NCBI GenBank assembly: GCA_002300355.1
Contig: NSGV01000001.1
Location: 4,898,001-4,962,000, forward strand
DNA from: Streptomyces sp. TLI_235
GTDB taxonomy: Bacteria; Actinomycetota; Actinomycetes; Streptomycetales; Streptomycetaceae
Direction: 5' to 3'
Length of the DNA stretch: 64,000 nucleotides
Position 1 is the stretch's first letter, and every line of letters begins with the position of its first letter. The translations under genes and the position numbers were made by a program. Of this stretch, positions 41,775 through 51,222 are shown in pieces. Under the pieces are notes generated by a model. The model was not told where the DNA came from, ran no database searches, and was given only the letters and a program-made list of their open reading frames with translations.

Positions 41775-42440
41775 CTACTGCTCCAGGTCGGCCCGCATCG
41801 AGGCGAACAGCTTGGCCGCCGCGGCCGGCGAGGACTGCGGGAAGAGCGCGACGGCGGCGGTCGAGGAGTCGGCCCAGCCGCAGAGCGCGTCGGCGCCGTA
41901 CGGCAGGCACTCCAGGCTGCCGCCGAGCGGGCCGGGCGCGTAGGCGGTGCCCGTACCGGGGGTGCCGGTGGAGCCGTTGCCCGCGGCGTAGTCGATCAGG
42001 CCGCGCCACAGGTGCTCGCGGCGCTTGCTGGTGTCCTCGGGGACGTTGTCGACGCCGACGAAGAGGATCCGGCGGCCGGAGGTCTGCCCGGCCCGGTCGT
42101 AGTTCTCCAGCACGAGGTGCATGCCGTCGCGCATCTCGCCCGGGTCGACCGGGACGTCGGTGATGGTGCCGTCGCCGCTGGACTTGGTGAGTCCGGCGGC
42201 GTGCTGCACGGAGATCACGGTGTGCTTGCCGCCACCCGCCTTTCCGGTCTGCTTCGCCGTGGCGGCCGCGGGGCCGCTCGGCGCGGCGGGGGTGGTCGCG
42301 GCGGCGGCCGTGGGGGTGCCGGCCGGTGCGGCGTCGGCGCCGGGGGCGGCCTCCGGGTCGCAGGCGGTGAGGGTCAGTGCGGCGGCCAGGGTGCCCGCGG
42401 CGAGGAGGCTGCGGGCGGTGCGGGTTCCGATGCTCGGCAC
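41775..42440 (-). CDS. Lipoprotein of unknown function
   Basis: 221 residues. A signal peptide with the lipobox LTAC27 marks lipidation, then a Pro/Ala/Thr-rich linker of about 45 residues. The globular part (KHTVISVQHAAGLTKSSGDG, HLVLENYDRAGQTSGRRILFVGVDNV, YGADALCGWADSSTAAVALF) has two cysteines and resembles other actinobacterial surface lipoproteins without a named domain. The GTG at 42440 follows GGGAGA. Function unknown. Confidence 0.75.
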   Translation of the reverse strand: MPSIGTRTARSLLAAGTLAAALTLTACDPEAAPGADAAPAGTPTAAAATTPAAPSGPAAATAKQTGKAGGGKHTVISVQHAAGLTKSSGDGTITDVPVDPGEMRDGMHLVLENYDRAGQTSGRRILFVGVDNVPEDTSKRREHLWRGLIDYAAGNGSTGTPGTGTAYAPGPLGGSLECLPYGADALCGWADSSTAAVALFPQSSPAAAAKLFASMRADLEQ

Positions 42441-42650
42441 GGTGTCTCCCGATGGGGTGGTGGGCGGCTCGGGCTGCTCGACCCGACGCTCGCCGACGCT
42501 AGGGCCGCGCGGTGCGCGGCCGCGGCGTCTTGTCCTTCCCACGACCACTTCGGAACACGACGGTGACACGGTGACGTCCGGCGCCCGGCCCCGGAACGCC
42601 GCGGCGGGCACCGGGGGAGCCCCGGTGCCCGCCGTTCCGCCGACGCGGTG

Positions 42651-43124
42651 TCAGGCGCCGACCCGCAGGTCGCGCAGCAGCTTGGCGACGTGGCCGGTGG
42701 CCTTGACGTTGTAGAGGGCGTGCTCGACCTTGCCCTCCTCGTCGACCACGACGGTGGAGCGGATGACGCCGACCACGGTCTTGCCGTACAGCTTCTTCTC
42801 ACCGTAGGCGCCATAGGCCTCCAGCACCGACTTGTCCTCGTCGGCGACCAGGGTGACCTTGAGGTTCTCCTTCTCGCGGAACTTGCCGAGCTTCTCCGGC
42901 TTGTCCGGGGAGATGCCGATGACGTCGTAGCCGGCGCCGGCGAAGACCTCCAGGTTGTCCGTGAAGTCGCAGGCCTGGGTGGTGCAGCCGGGGGTGAGGG
43001 CGGCCGGGTAGAAGTACACGATCACCTTGCGGCCGAGGTGGTCGGCGAGGGACACCTGGTTGCCGTCGGCATCGGGCAGGGTGAAGGCGGGGGCGGGGTC
43101 GCCGGCCTTGAGGCGCTCGCTCAC
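42651..43124 (-). CDS. bcp: Thioredoxin-dependent peroxiredoxin, Bcp type
   Basis: 157 residues. Bcp reduces hydroperoxides with thioredoxin. Cys47 is peroxidatic (YPAALTPGCTTQACDF) and Cys52 the likely resolving cysteine, five residues later as in atypical 2-Cys Bcp proteins. GISPDKPEKLGKFREKENLKVTLVADED and RSTVVVDEEGKVEHALYNVKATGH complete the family pattern. The normal threonine of the PxxxTPGC motif is kept. The GTG at 43124 follows GAGAGA. Confidence 0.92.
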   Translation of the reverse strand: MSERLKAGDPAPAFTLPDADGNQVSLADHLGRKVIVYFYPAALTPGCTTQACDFTDNLEVFAGAGYDVIGISPDKPEKLGKFREKENLKVTLVADEDKSVLEAYGAYGEKKLYGKTVVGVIRSTVVVDEEGKVEHALYNVKATGHVAKLLRDLRVGA

Positions 43125-43266
43125 GGTGGATCTCTCCTCGTGCTGGACGGGTGGTCGTACCCCGGCAAACCTACCCCTGTCGGTGGGTGGTGCTGCGCGC
43201 GGCGAGGGGCGAGCTGACAGACTGTGCGTGTCGCACAGGACAGCATCAGTGATTGGGGTGGCTCTC

Positions 43267-43605
43267 GTGGCCCAGGCGAGCAAGGACAAGTCGGCGCGAA
43301 CGACGGCCCAGATCGAGGGGGACATCGCGCAGGCCCGTGAGCGGCTCGCGACGACGTTGGACGAGCTGGCGATGCGGGTGCACCCCGCGACGGTCGCCGC
43401 GCAGACCAAGGCGCGGATGATGGGCGCCGTCGAGCAGAAGGTCGGCCGGGCGTACGTGGCGGCCAGCGGGGCGCTGGAGCAGGTCAAGGCCGGTTTCACC
43501 GACGAGAAGGGCCGGCCGCGGCCGGAGCGCGTGGTGCCGGCCGCCCTGGTGGGTGTCGGCGTGGTGCTGCTGCTGGCCTCCGCCCGCAAGCGGCGCCGCG
43601 GCTGA
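43267..43605 (+). CDS. DUF3618 family membrane-anchored protein
   Basis: 112 residues. DUF3618 proteins have a conserved N-terminal helix (TTAQIEGDIAQARERLATTLDELAMRVHP) and a C-terminal transmembrane segment (VVPAALVGVGVVLLLASARKRRRG), here at about residues 92-107. The function is unknown; members are often found beside envelope stress genes. The GTG at 43267 follows a GGGG stretch. It is divergent from bcp. Confidence 0.85.
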   Translation: MAQASKDKSARTTAQIEGDIAQARERLATTLDELAMRVHPATVAAQTKARMMGAVEQKVGRAYVAASGALEQVKAGFTDEKGRPRPERVVPAALVGVGVVLLLASARKRRRG

Positions 43606-43730
43606 GGCCGGACGGAAGGGGCCGGGGCGCTGATGCGGCCCGGCCCCTTTTTCATGTCCGCTTTTCTGTCCGCCCTCATGAGTGCTCCCGTGCCCGCCTC
43701 CCGTGTCCGCGGCGCCGATGCGTCCCGGCC

Positions 43731-43904
43731 GGGTGCCGGGGCCGTCCCGGGTGTGTTCCGGATGGCGGGCACCTGCGGGCCCGCCGTGCACCCGGGGGCC
43801 GCCGGGCGGGTACGGTCGGGTGCCGGGGCCGTCCCGGGTGTGTTCCGGATGGCGGGCACCTGCGGGCCCGCCGTGCACCCGGGGGCCGCCGGGCGGGTAC
43901 GGTC
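43731..43904. repeat. Two tandem copies of an 87-bp unit
   Basis: The unit beginning GGGTGCCGGGGCCGTCCCG starts at 43731 and again at 43818 and is followed by a third, partial start at 43905. The copies look identical across the unit. The second ends directly before the GroES-like gene start, so its 5' region is duplicated. Confidence 0.9.
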
Positions 43905-43910
43905 GGGTGC

Positions 43911-44291
43911 GTGAGCAAGAACGACGAGCAGAGCGCGCGGCACGAGGAGCCCCGGCACGACAGGCTGGGCGAGAAGCTGCCGATCAGGATGTTGCACGAC
44001 CGGGTGCTGGTGAAGGTCGACGCGGGGGAGGGCGAGCGCCGTTCCACCGGCGGCATCCTCATTCCGGCGACGGCCGAGCTGTCCCGGCGCTGCGCCTGGG
44101 CGGAGGCGGTCGCGGTCGGCCAGAGCGTGCGCACGGTGGAGCCGGGCGACCGGGTGCTGTACGACCCGGAGGACAAGCTGGAGGTCGAGGTCCGCGGCGC
44201 GACGTACGTGCTGCTGCGCGAGCGCGACCTGCACGCGGTGGCGGCCGAGCGGCTGTCCGGCGCGGAGGGGTCGACCGGCCTGTACCTGTGA
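43911..44291 (+). CDS. GroES-like co-chaperone family protein
   Basis: 126 residues with a GroES/Cpn10 fold: LPIRMLHDRVLVKVDAGEGERRSTGGILIPATA, GDRVLYDPEDKLEVEVRGATYVLLRERDLHAV. The N-terminal ~22 residues are polar. It stands alone, with no groEL next to it, so it is a divergent paralogue rather than the main groES. The GTG start at 43911 has no typical Shine-Dalgarno site, since it lies at the end of the 87-bp duplication. Function beyond the fold is unknown. Confidence 0.83.
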   Translation: MSKNDEQSARHEEPRHDRLGEKLPIRMLHDRVLVKVDAGEGERRSTGGILIPATAELSRRCAWAEAVAVGQSVRTVEPGDRVLYDPEDKLEVEVRGATYVLLRERDLHAVAAERLSGAEGSTGLYL

Positions 44292-44300
44292 GGGCCCGGC

Positions 44301-44356
44301 CCTGATCCGACGGTGCCCCGGACCGTGCACACGGTCCGGGGCACCGTCGGATCAGG
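44301..44356. terminator. Very long bidirectional terminator
   Basis: A perfect 26-pair stem (44301-44326 with 44331-44356) and a four-base loop separate the convergent GroES-like and PBP genes. Confidence 0.92.
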
Positions 44357-44368
44357 GGGCATTGCGCT

Positions 44369-46807
44369 TCAGGGGCGGGCCGGTCCGGTGGGGCGGGGGA
44401 CGGGCGGCAGGCCGGGGGCCGGAGCGGGGGCGGCGGGCCGGCCGGCCGGGCGCTTGACGGCGGGTGCGGGCGCCTTGGGCTTGGGCTTCGGCTTGGGCTT
44501 CGGTTTGGCCTTGGGGGCGGCAGGGGCCTGGGCGCTGGGCGAGGGCGGCTCGGTGTTGCCGGGGCCGGGCTGCAGGTCGAACTGGGCGACCGGGGCGCCG
44601 TTCAGGGCGGCGCCCATGTACGAGGTCCAGATCCGGGCGGGGAAGGTGCCGCCGTTGACCCGCTCGTAGCCGGCGGTGCCGGCCAGCGACTCCTTGGCGT
44701 GGGTCTTCTTGTCCTCGCGGAACAGGCCGACCACGGTGGCGAGTTCGGGGGTGTAGCCGGCGAACCAGGCGGACCGGTTGTCGTCGGTGGTGCCGGTCTT
44801 TCCGGCGGCGGGGCGGCCGAGGGCCTGCGCGGTGGCGCCGGTGCCGCGGGGGCCGACGGTGTCGCGCAGCACGTCGGTGACGGCGTCGGCGCTGGTGCGG
44901 CTCACGGCGGTGGTCGCCTCGTGGGCGGGCAGCACGGGCCGGTCGCCGGTGCCGGGCCGGTCCAGCGCGCTGACCGCCCACGGCCGGACCGCCTGGCCGT
45001 GGTTGGCGAGGGCGGCGTAGACGGCGGCGAGGTCGAGGGCGCTGGGGGTGGCGGTGCCGAGGGTCATCGAGCTGTGGTCCGGGTCCATGCCCTGGAGGCT
45101 GTCGGGCAGGCCCAGGCGGATCGCGGTGCGGCGGACGTTGTCGAGTCCGGCGTCGATGCCGAGCTGGGCGTAGACGGAGTTCACCGAGCGCATCATGGCC
45201 TCGCGCAGGGTGATCTGGCCGTGGTTCTCGTTGTCCTCGTTGGGCGGGGCGTAGGGGGTGGGGCCGCCGACGACGACGCGGCCGCTGGTGCCGTCGTACA
45301 GGGACTGGGTGGTGATGGGCTTGTTGTCCTGGCTGGTGCGATCGCCCTCCAGGGCTGCGGCGAGGTCGATGGGCTTGAAGGTGGAGCCGACCTGGTTGTC
45401 CTGGCGGAGGGCGTCGTTGTAGGGCTGCACGGCGTAGTCGGGCCCGCCGTAGGCGGCGACGATGCGGCCGGTGCCGGGTTCGACGGAGGCGCCGGCGACC
45501 CGGACGTCGGTGTCGGTGCGGGGGCGGGCGCCCGGGTCGAGTTCGGCGGTGAGCTCCTGCTTGACGGCGTTGACGAAGGCGTCCTGGCGGTTCTTGTCGA
45601 AGGTGGTGGTGATCCGCCAGCCGCCGGCCTTGAGGGTGGCGGTGTCGAGGACGCCGGTCTGGGTGAGCCAGTCGTCGGCGATGTCGACGAGGTAGCCCGC
45701 CTGGCCTTCGAGGCCGCCGGCGGGCTGCGGGTCGAGGACTTCGGGGAAGGTGGTCGCGGCGCGGGTGGCCGGGTCGAGGAAGCCGAGGGTGACCATGCCG
45801 TCGAGGACGTAGTTCCAGCGGGCGACGGCCTTCTCGCGGTTGGCGGGGGAGGCGGTCCTGACGTCGTAGGCGCTGGGGGCCTGCAGCAGGGCAGCGAGGT
45901 AGGCGCCCTGGGCGAGGTCGAGGTGGGCGGCGTCGGTGCCGAAGTAGGCGCGGGCGGCGGTCTGCACGCCGTAGGCGCCGCGGCCGAAGTAGCTGGTGTT
46001 GAGGTAGCCGGCGAGGATCTCGTCCTTGCTGTCCTGCCGGTCGACCTTGAGCGAGATGAACAGCTCGCGGGCCTTGCGGGTGAGGGTCTGTTCCTGCGTC
46101 AGGTAGTAGTTCTTGACGTACTGCTGGGTGATGGTGGAGCCGCCCTGGAAGGCCCGGCCGCCCTGGCCCAGGTGGCTGACGTTCTGCCAGGCGGCGCGGA
46201 GCATGCCCTTGAGGTCGATGCCGCGGTTGCGGTAGAAGCTGCGGTCCTCGGCGGAGACGACGGCGTCCCGGACGTGCGCGGGGACCTGGTCCAGTGTCAC
46301 GTCCTCGCGGTTGACGGCGCCGGTGCGGGCGATCTCGGTGGTGCCGTCGGCGTAGTAGTAGACGTTGCTCTGGGCGAGGGCGTGCGCGTTGGGGTCGGGG
46401 ACGGGCACCGCGAGGTAGAGCGCGGCGAAGGTGCCCGCGGCGAGCAGCAGGCCGCCGCCGCCGAGGGTCAGGGACGTGCGCCAGGTGGGGATGGCCCGGC
46501 GCCAGCGGGGGAGGGCGCGGCGGCGGTCGCGGCGGGCCCTGCGGCGCAGTCGGCGGCGGTCGCGGCGGGTGCCGGGCGTGGGGCCGGTCTCGTACGGCCG
46601 CTCCTGCTCGCGGTCGGGGCGGCGCGGTCCGGGGGCCCGGCCCGGTGGGGCGGCGGGCGCGGGGGCCGGCCGGGCGGGCGTGCCGGGGGCCGCGGGGGCG
46701 GCCGCGGAGCCGCGCTGGGCGGGCGGATCGGTGCGCGTGGCGGTGTCCTTCCCGGGGCGGTGGTGGCTCTCGCCCGCCGGGTTGTTGGCTCGCTGCGCTC
46801 GGGTCAT
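44369..46807 (-). CDS. Class A penicillin-binding protein (bifunctional)
   Basis: 812 residues. Cytosolic basic N-terminus, a transmembrane helix (about 112-135), then a GT51 transglycosylase domain with catalytic Glu187 (EDRSF), and a transpeptidase domain with SxxK (STFKPIDL, near 475), SVN and KTGTTDD. It polymerises and cross-links peptidoglycan on the outer face of the membrane. The C-terminus is a Pro/Lys/Ala tail with a PKPKPKPK run. ATG 46807. The architecture fits Streptomyces PBP1A-type proteins. Confidence 0.92.
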   Translation of the reverse strand: MTRAQRANNPAGESHHRPGKDTATRTDPPAQRGSAAAPAAPGTPARPAPAPAAPPGRAPGPRRPDREQERPYETGPTPGTRRDRRRLRRRARRDRRRALPRWRRAIPTWRTSLTLGGGGLLLAAGTFAALYLAVPVPDPNAHALAQSNVYYYADGTTEIARTGAVNREDVTLDQVPAHVRDAVVSAEDRSFYRNRGIDLKGMLRAAWQNVSHLGQGGRAFQGGSTITQQYVKNYYLTQEQTLTRKARELFISLKVDRQDSKDEILAGYLNTSYFGRGAYGVQTAARAYFGTDAAHLDLAQGAYLAALLQAPSAYDVRTASPANREKAVARWNYVLDGMVTLGFLDPATRAATTFPEVLDPQPAGGLEGQAGYLVDIADDWLTQTGVLDTATLKAGGWRITTTFDKNRQDAFVNAVKQELTAELDPGARPRTDTDVRVAGASVEPGTGRIVAAYGGPDYAVQPYNDALRQDNQVGSTFKPIDLAAALEGDRTSQDNKPITTQSLYDGTSGRVVVGGPTPYAPPNEDNENHGQITLREAMMRSVNSVYAQLGIDAGLDNVRRTAIRLGLPDSLQGMDPDHSSMTLGTATPSALDLAAVYAALANHGQAVRPWAVSALDRPGTGDRPVLPAHEATTAVSRTSADAVTDVLRDTVGPRGTGATAQALGRPAAGKTGTTDDNRSAWFAGYTPELATVVGLFREDKKTHAKESLAGTAGYERVNGGTFPARIWTSYMGAALNGAPVAQFDLQPGPGNTEPPSPSAQAPAAPKAKPKPKPKPKPKAPAPAVKRPAGRPAAPAPAPGLPPVPRPTGPARP

Positions 46808-47087
46808 GGGGAGATTATGGGCGATTTGACCCGTAATCAGGTGTTTTGGCCGGTCCGCTCGGGCGTGCCGGAATTCGCCTGCGCGGCCCGGCCCCCGGCG
46901 CTACGGTGAAAGGTGACAACCGCACAGCGCTGAGACATCGGTCAGCTCCGCCCGCCGCTCCGGACCCCCGGGGTGCGCCCGGTCGGAGCCGATCGGGGCT
47001 GCCCGTGCGTCCGCGCGCGGGCTGCTCGGCGTGCGCCCGTCCGGGTCCGCACACGACTGCGGACCGAAAAGTCGACAAGGAGACAAT

Positions 47088-47930
47088 ATGGTCAACGCCG
47101 TGGTCCCCGAACGGCGGGAGGGAGGCGGCCCAGCGGTCTACCGCGCGGTCGCCGCCGGCGCCTTCCGGCGCTACGCCACCTACCGGGCCGCCACCGCCGC
47201 CGGCACCGTCACCAACACCGTCTTCGGCTTCATCCTCGCCTACACCTTCCTCGCCCTCTGGCACGCCCGACCCGGACTCGGCGGCTACGACACCGCCCAG
47301 GCCGTCACCTACATCTGGATCAGCCAGGCCCTGCTGGTCACCGTCGCCGTCTGGGGCGGCGGCTTCCAGGACGACGTGCAGGAACGCATGCGCACCGGCG
47401 ACATCGCCGTGGACCTGCACCGCCCCGTCGACTTCCAGGGCTGGTGGCTCGCCACCGACCTCGGCCGCGCCGCCTTCCACCTGCTCGCCCGCGGCACCCT
47501 GCCCACCCTCGCCGGCGCCCTCGCCTTCGACCTGAGCCTGCCCCGCTCACCGCTGGTCTGGGCGGCCTTCCTGCTCTCCGTCCTGCTGGCCGTCACCGTC
47601 AGCTTCGGCCTGCGCTTCCTGGTCGTCCTCACCGGCTTCTGGCTGCACGACTCCGAGGGCGTCCGCGCCGTCGCCGTGGTCGTCGCCATGTTCTTCTCCG
47701 GGATGCTGCTGCCCATCACGCTCTTCCCCGGCCGGCTCGGCAGCCTCGCCGCCGCCCTGCCCTGGGCCGCACTCATCCAGATCCCCGCCGACATCCTGGT
47801 CCGGCACCGCACCGGCACCGCGCTCGCCACCGGACTCGCCTTCCAACTCGCCTGGGCCGCCGCACTCTTCGCCGCCGGACGGCTCGCCCTCGCGCTCGCC
47901 GTGCGCAAGGTGGTGGTGCAGGGTGGCTGA
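47088..47930 (+). CDS. ABC-2 type transporter permease
   Basis: 280 residues and six helices of the ABC-2 permease type, close to the DUF990-like permeases. Typical is ALWHARPGLGGYDTAQAVTYIWISQALL near the N-terminus and a C-terminal LVRHRTGTALATGLAFQLAWAAALFAAGRLAL. ATG 47088 follows a perfect AAGGAG. Its end overlaps the next permease by eight bases. With it and the ATPase it forms a complete exporter; substrate unknown. Confidence 0.87.
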   Translation: MVNAVVPERREGGGPAVYRAVAAGAFRRYATYRAATAAGTVTNTVFGFILAYTFLALWHARPGLGGYDTAQAVTYIWISQALLVTVAVWGGGFQDDVQERMRTGDIAVDLHRPVDFQGWWLATDLGRAAFHLLARGTLPTLAGALAFDLSLPRSPLVWAAFLLSVLLAVTVSFGLRFLVVLTGFWLHDSEGVRAVAVVVAMFFSGMLLPITLFPGRLGSLAAALPWAALIQIPADILVRHRTGTALATGLAFQLAWAAALFAAGRLALALAVRKVVVQGG

Positions 47931-48780
47931 GCAGACCCTCCTGCTCCCCGCGGAGCGTCCCTCGCCGTGGACCCGGCTCCGCGGGGCCGTCCACGCCTGG
48001 TGGCTGATGGCCGGCATGTGGACCAGGTCCTCGATGTCCTACCGGACCTCCTTCACCCTCATGCTCGCCGCCAACCTCGCCACCACCTCCCTCGACTTCG
48101 CCGTCGTCGTCCTGATGTTCCGCCACACAGACACCCTCGGCGGCTGGACCCTCCCCGAACTCGGCTTCCTCTACGGCACCTCCGCCTTCGCACTCGGCAC
48201 CGCCAACCTCTTCGTCGGCTCCGTCGACGCCCTCGGCACCCGCATCCGCACCGGCACCCTCGACACCATGCTGGTCCGGCCCGCCCCCGCCCTCGCCCAG
48301 GTCTGCGCCGAACGCTTCTCGCTGCGCCGCCTCGGCCGCCCCGTCCAGGCCGCCGCCGTCCTCGGCTGGTCCCTCACCACCGTGCACGTGCACTGGACGG
48401 CCGACCGGATCCTGCTCGTCCCCGTGCTGCTGGCCTGCGGCAGCCTCATCTTCGCGAGCCTCTTCGTCGGCGGCGCCACCCTGCAGTTCTGGTGGGGCGA
48501 GGCCGGGGAACTCCAGCACTCCCTCACCTACGGCGGCGCCACCGTCCTCCAGTACCCGCCGACCGTCTTCGCCAAGGAACTCGTCGCCGGCACCGTCTTC
48601 GGCATTCCGCTCGCCTTCGTCAACTGGCTGCCCGCACTGCACATCCTCGGCCGGCCCGACCCGCTCGGCCTGCCGACCGCCTTCCAGTACGCCTCCCCGG
48701 TCGCCGCCGTGCTCTGCGTGCTCGCCGCCGGCCTCCTCTGGCGGGCCGGCCTGCGCGCCTACCAGGGCGCCGGCAGCTGA
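47923..48780 (+). CDS. ABC-2 type transporter permease
   Basis: 285 residues and six helices, a second, different permease subunit of the same type (LGFLYGTSAFALGTANLFVGSVDALGTRIRTGTLDTMLVRPAP is the typical block). The GTG at 47923 starts inside the last codons of the preceding gene, so translation is coupled. The pairing of two unlike permeases with one ATPase is the common DUF990/ABC-2 layout in actinobacteria. Confidence 0.87.
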   Translation: MAEQTLLLPAERPSPWTRLRGAVHAWWLMAGMWTRSSMSYRTSFTLMLAANLATTSLDFAVVVLMFRHTDTLGGWTLPELGFLYGTSAFALGTANLFVGSVDALGTRIRTGTLDTMLVRPAPALAQVCAERFSLRRLGRPVQAAAVLGWSLTTVHVHWTADRILLVPVLLACGSLIFASLFVGGATLQFWWGEAGELQHSLTYGGATVLQYPPTVFAKELVAGTVFGIPLAFVNWLPALHILGRPDPLGLPTAFQYASPVAAVLCVLAAGLLWRAGLRAYQGAGS

Positions 48781-48829
48781 CACCCCGTCCGAACCCCGCA
48801 CCGCCCGCCGACGAACAGGAGCAACCCCC

Positions 48830-49789
48830 ATGGCCCTCATCGAACTCGACGACGTCCGCCGCACCTTCACCGTCCGCACCCGCACCGGGCGCCTGCGCCG
48901 CGAACGGCGCGAGGTGCACGCCGTCGACGGCCTCAGCTTCACCGTCGGCGCCGGCGAGTGCGTCGGCTACATCGGCCCCAACGGCGCCGGCAAGTCCACC
49001 ACCGTCAAGATGCTCACCGGCATCCTCGTCCCCACCTCCGGCCGGCTCCGCGTCGCCGGCGTCGACCCCGCCCGCGACCGCACCGCCCTCGCCCGCCGGA
49101 TCGGCGTCGTGTTCGGCCAGCGCACCACCCTCTGGTGGGACCTCCCGCTGCGCGACTCCTACGAACTCGCCCGCCGCATCCACCGCATCCCCGAGGCCCG
49201 CTACCGCGCCAACCTCGACCGCTGCGTCGAACTCCTCGACCTCGGCGCCCTCCTCGACACCCCCGTCCGGCAGCTCTCGCTCGGCCAGCGGATGCGCGGC
49301 GACCTCGCCGCCGCCCTCCTCCACGACCCCGGCGTGCTCTACCTGGACGAACCCACCATCGGCCTCGACGTGGTCAGCAAGGCCAAGGTCCGGGCCTTCC
49401 TCCGCGAGGCCAACCGCACCCGGGGCACCACCGTGCTGCTCACCACCCACGACCTCGTCGACATCGAGCAGCTCTGCGACCGGGTCATGGTGATCGACCA
49501 CGGCCGGCTCGTCCACGACGGCGACCTCGACGGCCTGCACGCCGCCGGCGAGAGCGAACGCACCCTGGTGGTCGACCTCGCCGAGGCGCACCCGCCGATC
49601 CGGGTGCCAGGCGCCCGCACCGTCAAGGTCGACGGACCCCGCCAGTGGCTGGCCTTCCCCGCCCGGGAGAGCGCCGCGCCGATCGTCGCCGCGGTCGCCG
49701 CCCGCTACCCGCTGGCCGACCTCTCCGTCCGCGAACCCGCCATCGAGGACGTCATCGCCCGGATGTACGCGGGCGTGGCCATCGGCTGA
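48830..49789 (+). CDS. ABC transporter ATP-binding protein
   Basis: 319 residues. Walker A GPNGAGKST (49-57), signature LSLGQRMRGDLAAAL, Walker B VLYLDEPTIGLD, then a switch His in TTHDLVDIEQ. The C-terminal extension of about 80 residues is typical of drug/daunorubicin-type ATPases (DrrA-like). It drives export through the two preceding permeases. ATG 48830 lies after AGGAG. The exporter could move lipids, drugs or a peptide; nothing in the sequence picks one. Confidence 0.92.
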   Translation: MALIELDDVRRTFTVRTRTGRLRRERREVHAVDGLSFTVGAGECVGYIGPNGAGKSTTVKMLTGILVPTSGRLRVAGVDPARDRTALARRIGVVFGQRTTLWWDLPLRDSYELARRIHRIPEARYRANLDRCVELLDLGALLDTPVRQLSLGQRMRGDLAAALLHDPGVLYLDEPTIGLDVVSKAKVRAFLREANRTRGTTVLLTTHDLVDIEQLCDRVMVIDHGRLVHDGDLDGLHAAGESERTLVVDLAEAHPPIRVPGARTVKVDGPRQWLAFPARESAAPIVAAVAARYPLADLSVREPAIEDVIARMYAGVAIG

Positions 49790-49876
49790 GCCGCACCGCC
49801 CCCGCCCTGCCGCCCCGATCACGCCGCCCGGCCCGGCGGCGCGATCAGGACGGCGGGCGCGGGGCAGACTGTCCGG

Positions 49877-51184
49877 GTGAGCGTCGAACAGAGAACCGGA
49901 ACGGCCTCCCGACCTCCCGCCGGGGTCAGCTTCACCGAGGCCGACGAGCGCAAGCGCCTCGGCGTACGGCGGATGAAGACCATCGCCACCGGCCTGCTGG
50001 CCTTCGCCACCGCCGTCTTCGCCCTCGCCACCTGGGTCTCGGCCGCCGGTGCCGGGGCCTGGGCCGGCTACGTCGCGGCCGCCGCCGAGGCCGGTATGGT
50101 CGGCGCCCTCGCCGACTGGTTCGCGGTGACCGCGCTCTTCCGCCACCCGCTCGGCCTGCCCATCCCGCACACCGCGATCATCCCCACCAAGAAGGACGCC
50201 TTCGGCAAGTCCCTCGGCGACTTCGTCGGCGACAACTTCCTCTCCCCGCCGGTCGTCCGCGCCAGACTGGACGCCATCGGCATCTCCCGCCGGCTCGGCG
50301 AGTGGCTCGCCGCCCCCGGCAGCGCCGAGCGCGTCACCCGCGAGGCCGCCGCCGCACTGCGCGGCGTCATCGCCGTCCTGCGCGACGAGGACGTGCAGGC
50401 GGTCGTCGCCGAGGCCGTCACCCGCCGAGCCGCCGCCACCTCCGTCGCCGAACCCGCCGGCCGGCTGCTCGGCAAGGTCGTCGCCGACGGCGGCCACCAC
50501 GGCGTGGTCGACCTGGTCAGCGTGCGCGTCCACCACTGGCTCACCGAGCACCACGAGGACATCGTCCAGCGGGTCACCAGCAAGACACCCGGCTGGACCC
50601 CCAAGTTCATCGACCACCAGGTCGGCGAACGGGTCTACAAGGAGCTCATGCGGTTCGTCACCGACATCCGCGACGACCCGCAGCACCCCGCCCGCGGCGC
50701 CATCGACAACTTCCTCGCCGACTTCGCCACCGAGCTCCAGCACGACCCCGACACCATCGCCCGGGTCGAGCACGCCAAGGCCGACCTGCTGGAGCGCCCC
50801 GAGGTCCAGGACCTCATCGCCTCCTCCTGGGCAGCCGTCCGCACCCTCGTCCTCGGCGCCGCCGAGGACGAGCAGAGCGAGCTGCGCCGCCGCCTGCGCG
50901 ACGGCCTCCGCTCGCTCGGCCGCCGCCTGGCCACCGACCCCAAGCTGCAGGCCAAGGCCGACGGCTGGCTGCAGGACGCCGCCGAGTACGTCGTCGCCAC
51001 CTACCGCGAGGAGATCACCGCGCTGATCTCCGACACCGTCGCCGGCTGGGACGCCGACGACGCTTCCCGCAAGATCGAGGCCAACGTCGGCCGCGACCTC
51101 CAGTTCATCCGGATCAACGGCACGGTCGTCGGCGCTCTCGCCGGCCTGCTGATCCACACTCTCGCGGTGGCCCTCGGCGGATAG
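49877..51184 (+). CDS. DUF445 domain membrane protein
   Basis: 435 residues of DUF445, a conserved bacterial family with N- and C-terminal membrane segments and a long helical middle. Typical motifs are GALADWFAVTALFRHPLGLPIPHTAIIPTKKD and GDFVGDNFLSPPVVRARL near the N-terminus, and RDLQFIRINGTVVGALAGLLIHTL at the end. The role is unknown. The GTG at 49877 follows GGGTGA. It precedes the deaminase-family gene by 35 bases and probably shares its transcript. Confidence 0.88.
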   Translation: MSVEQRTGTASRPPAGVSFTEADERKRLGVRRMKTIATGLLAFATAVFALATWVSAAGAGAWAGYVAAAAEAGMVGALADWFAVTALFRHPLGLPIPHTAIIPTKKDAFGKSLGDFVGDNFLSPPVVRARLDAIGISRRLGEWLAAPGSAERVTREAAAALRGVIAVLRDEDVQAVVAEAVTRRAAATSVAEPAGRLLGKVVADGGHHGVVDLVSVRVHHWLTEHHEDIVQRVTSKTPGWTPKFIDHQVGERVYKELMRFVTDIRDDPQHPARGAIDNFLADFATELQHDPDTIARVEHAKADLLERPEVQDLIASSWAAVRTLVLGAAEDEQSELRRRLRDGLRSLGRRLATDPKLQAKADGWLQDAAEYVVATYREEITALISDTVAGWDADDASRKIEANVGRDLQFIRINGTVVGALAGLLIHTLAVALGG

Positions 51185-51222
51185 CATGCAGAGTCCGTTT
51201 GGCGTGCGAAGGAGCGTGTGTG

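Noticed and set aside
43125..44330. Upstream extension of the bcp frame
   Set aside because: The added residues come from antisense of DUF3618 and from the 87-bp repeat; bcp homology starts at 43124.
47088..49789. Antibiotic export/resistance cluster
   Set aside because: The ABC set has a DrrA-like ATPase, but no biosynthetic genes adjoin it, so a drug link cannot be supported.
48958..51222. Upstream extension of the deaminase frame
   Set aside because: It runs out of frame through the ABC ATPase and DUF445 genes; a ribosome site and homology put the start near 51223.
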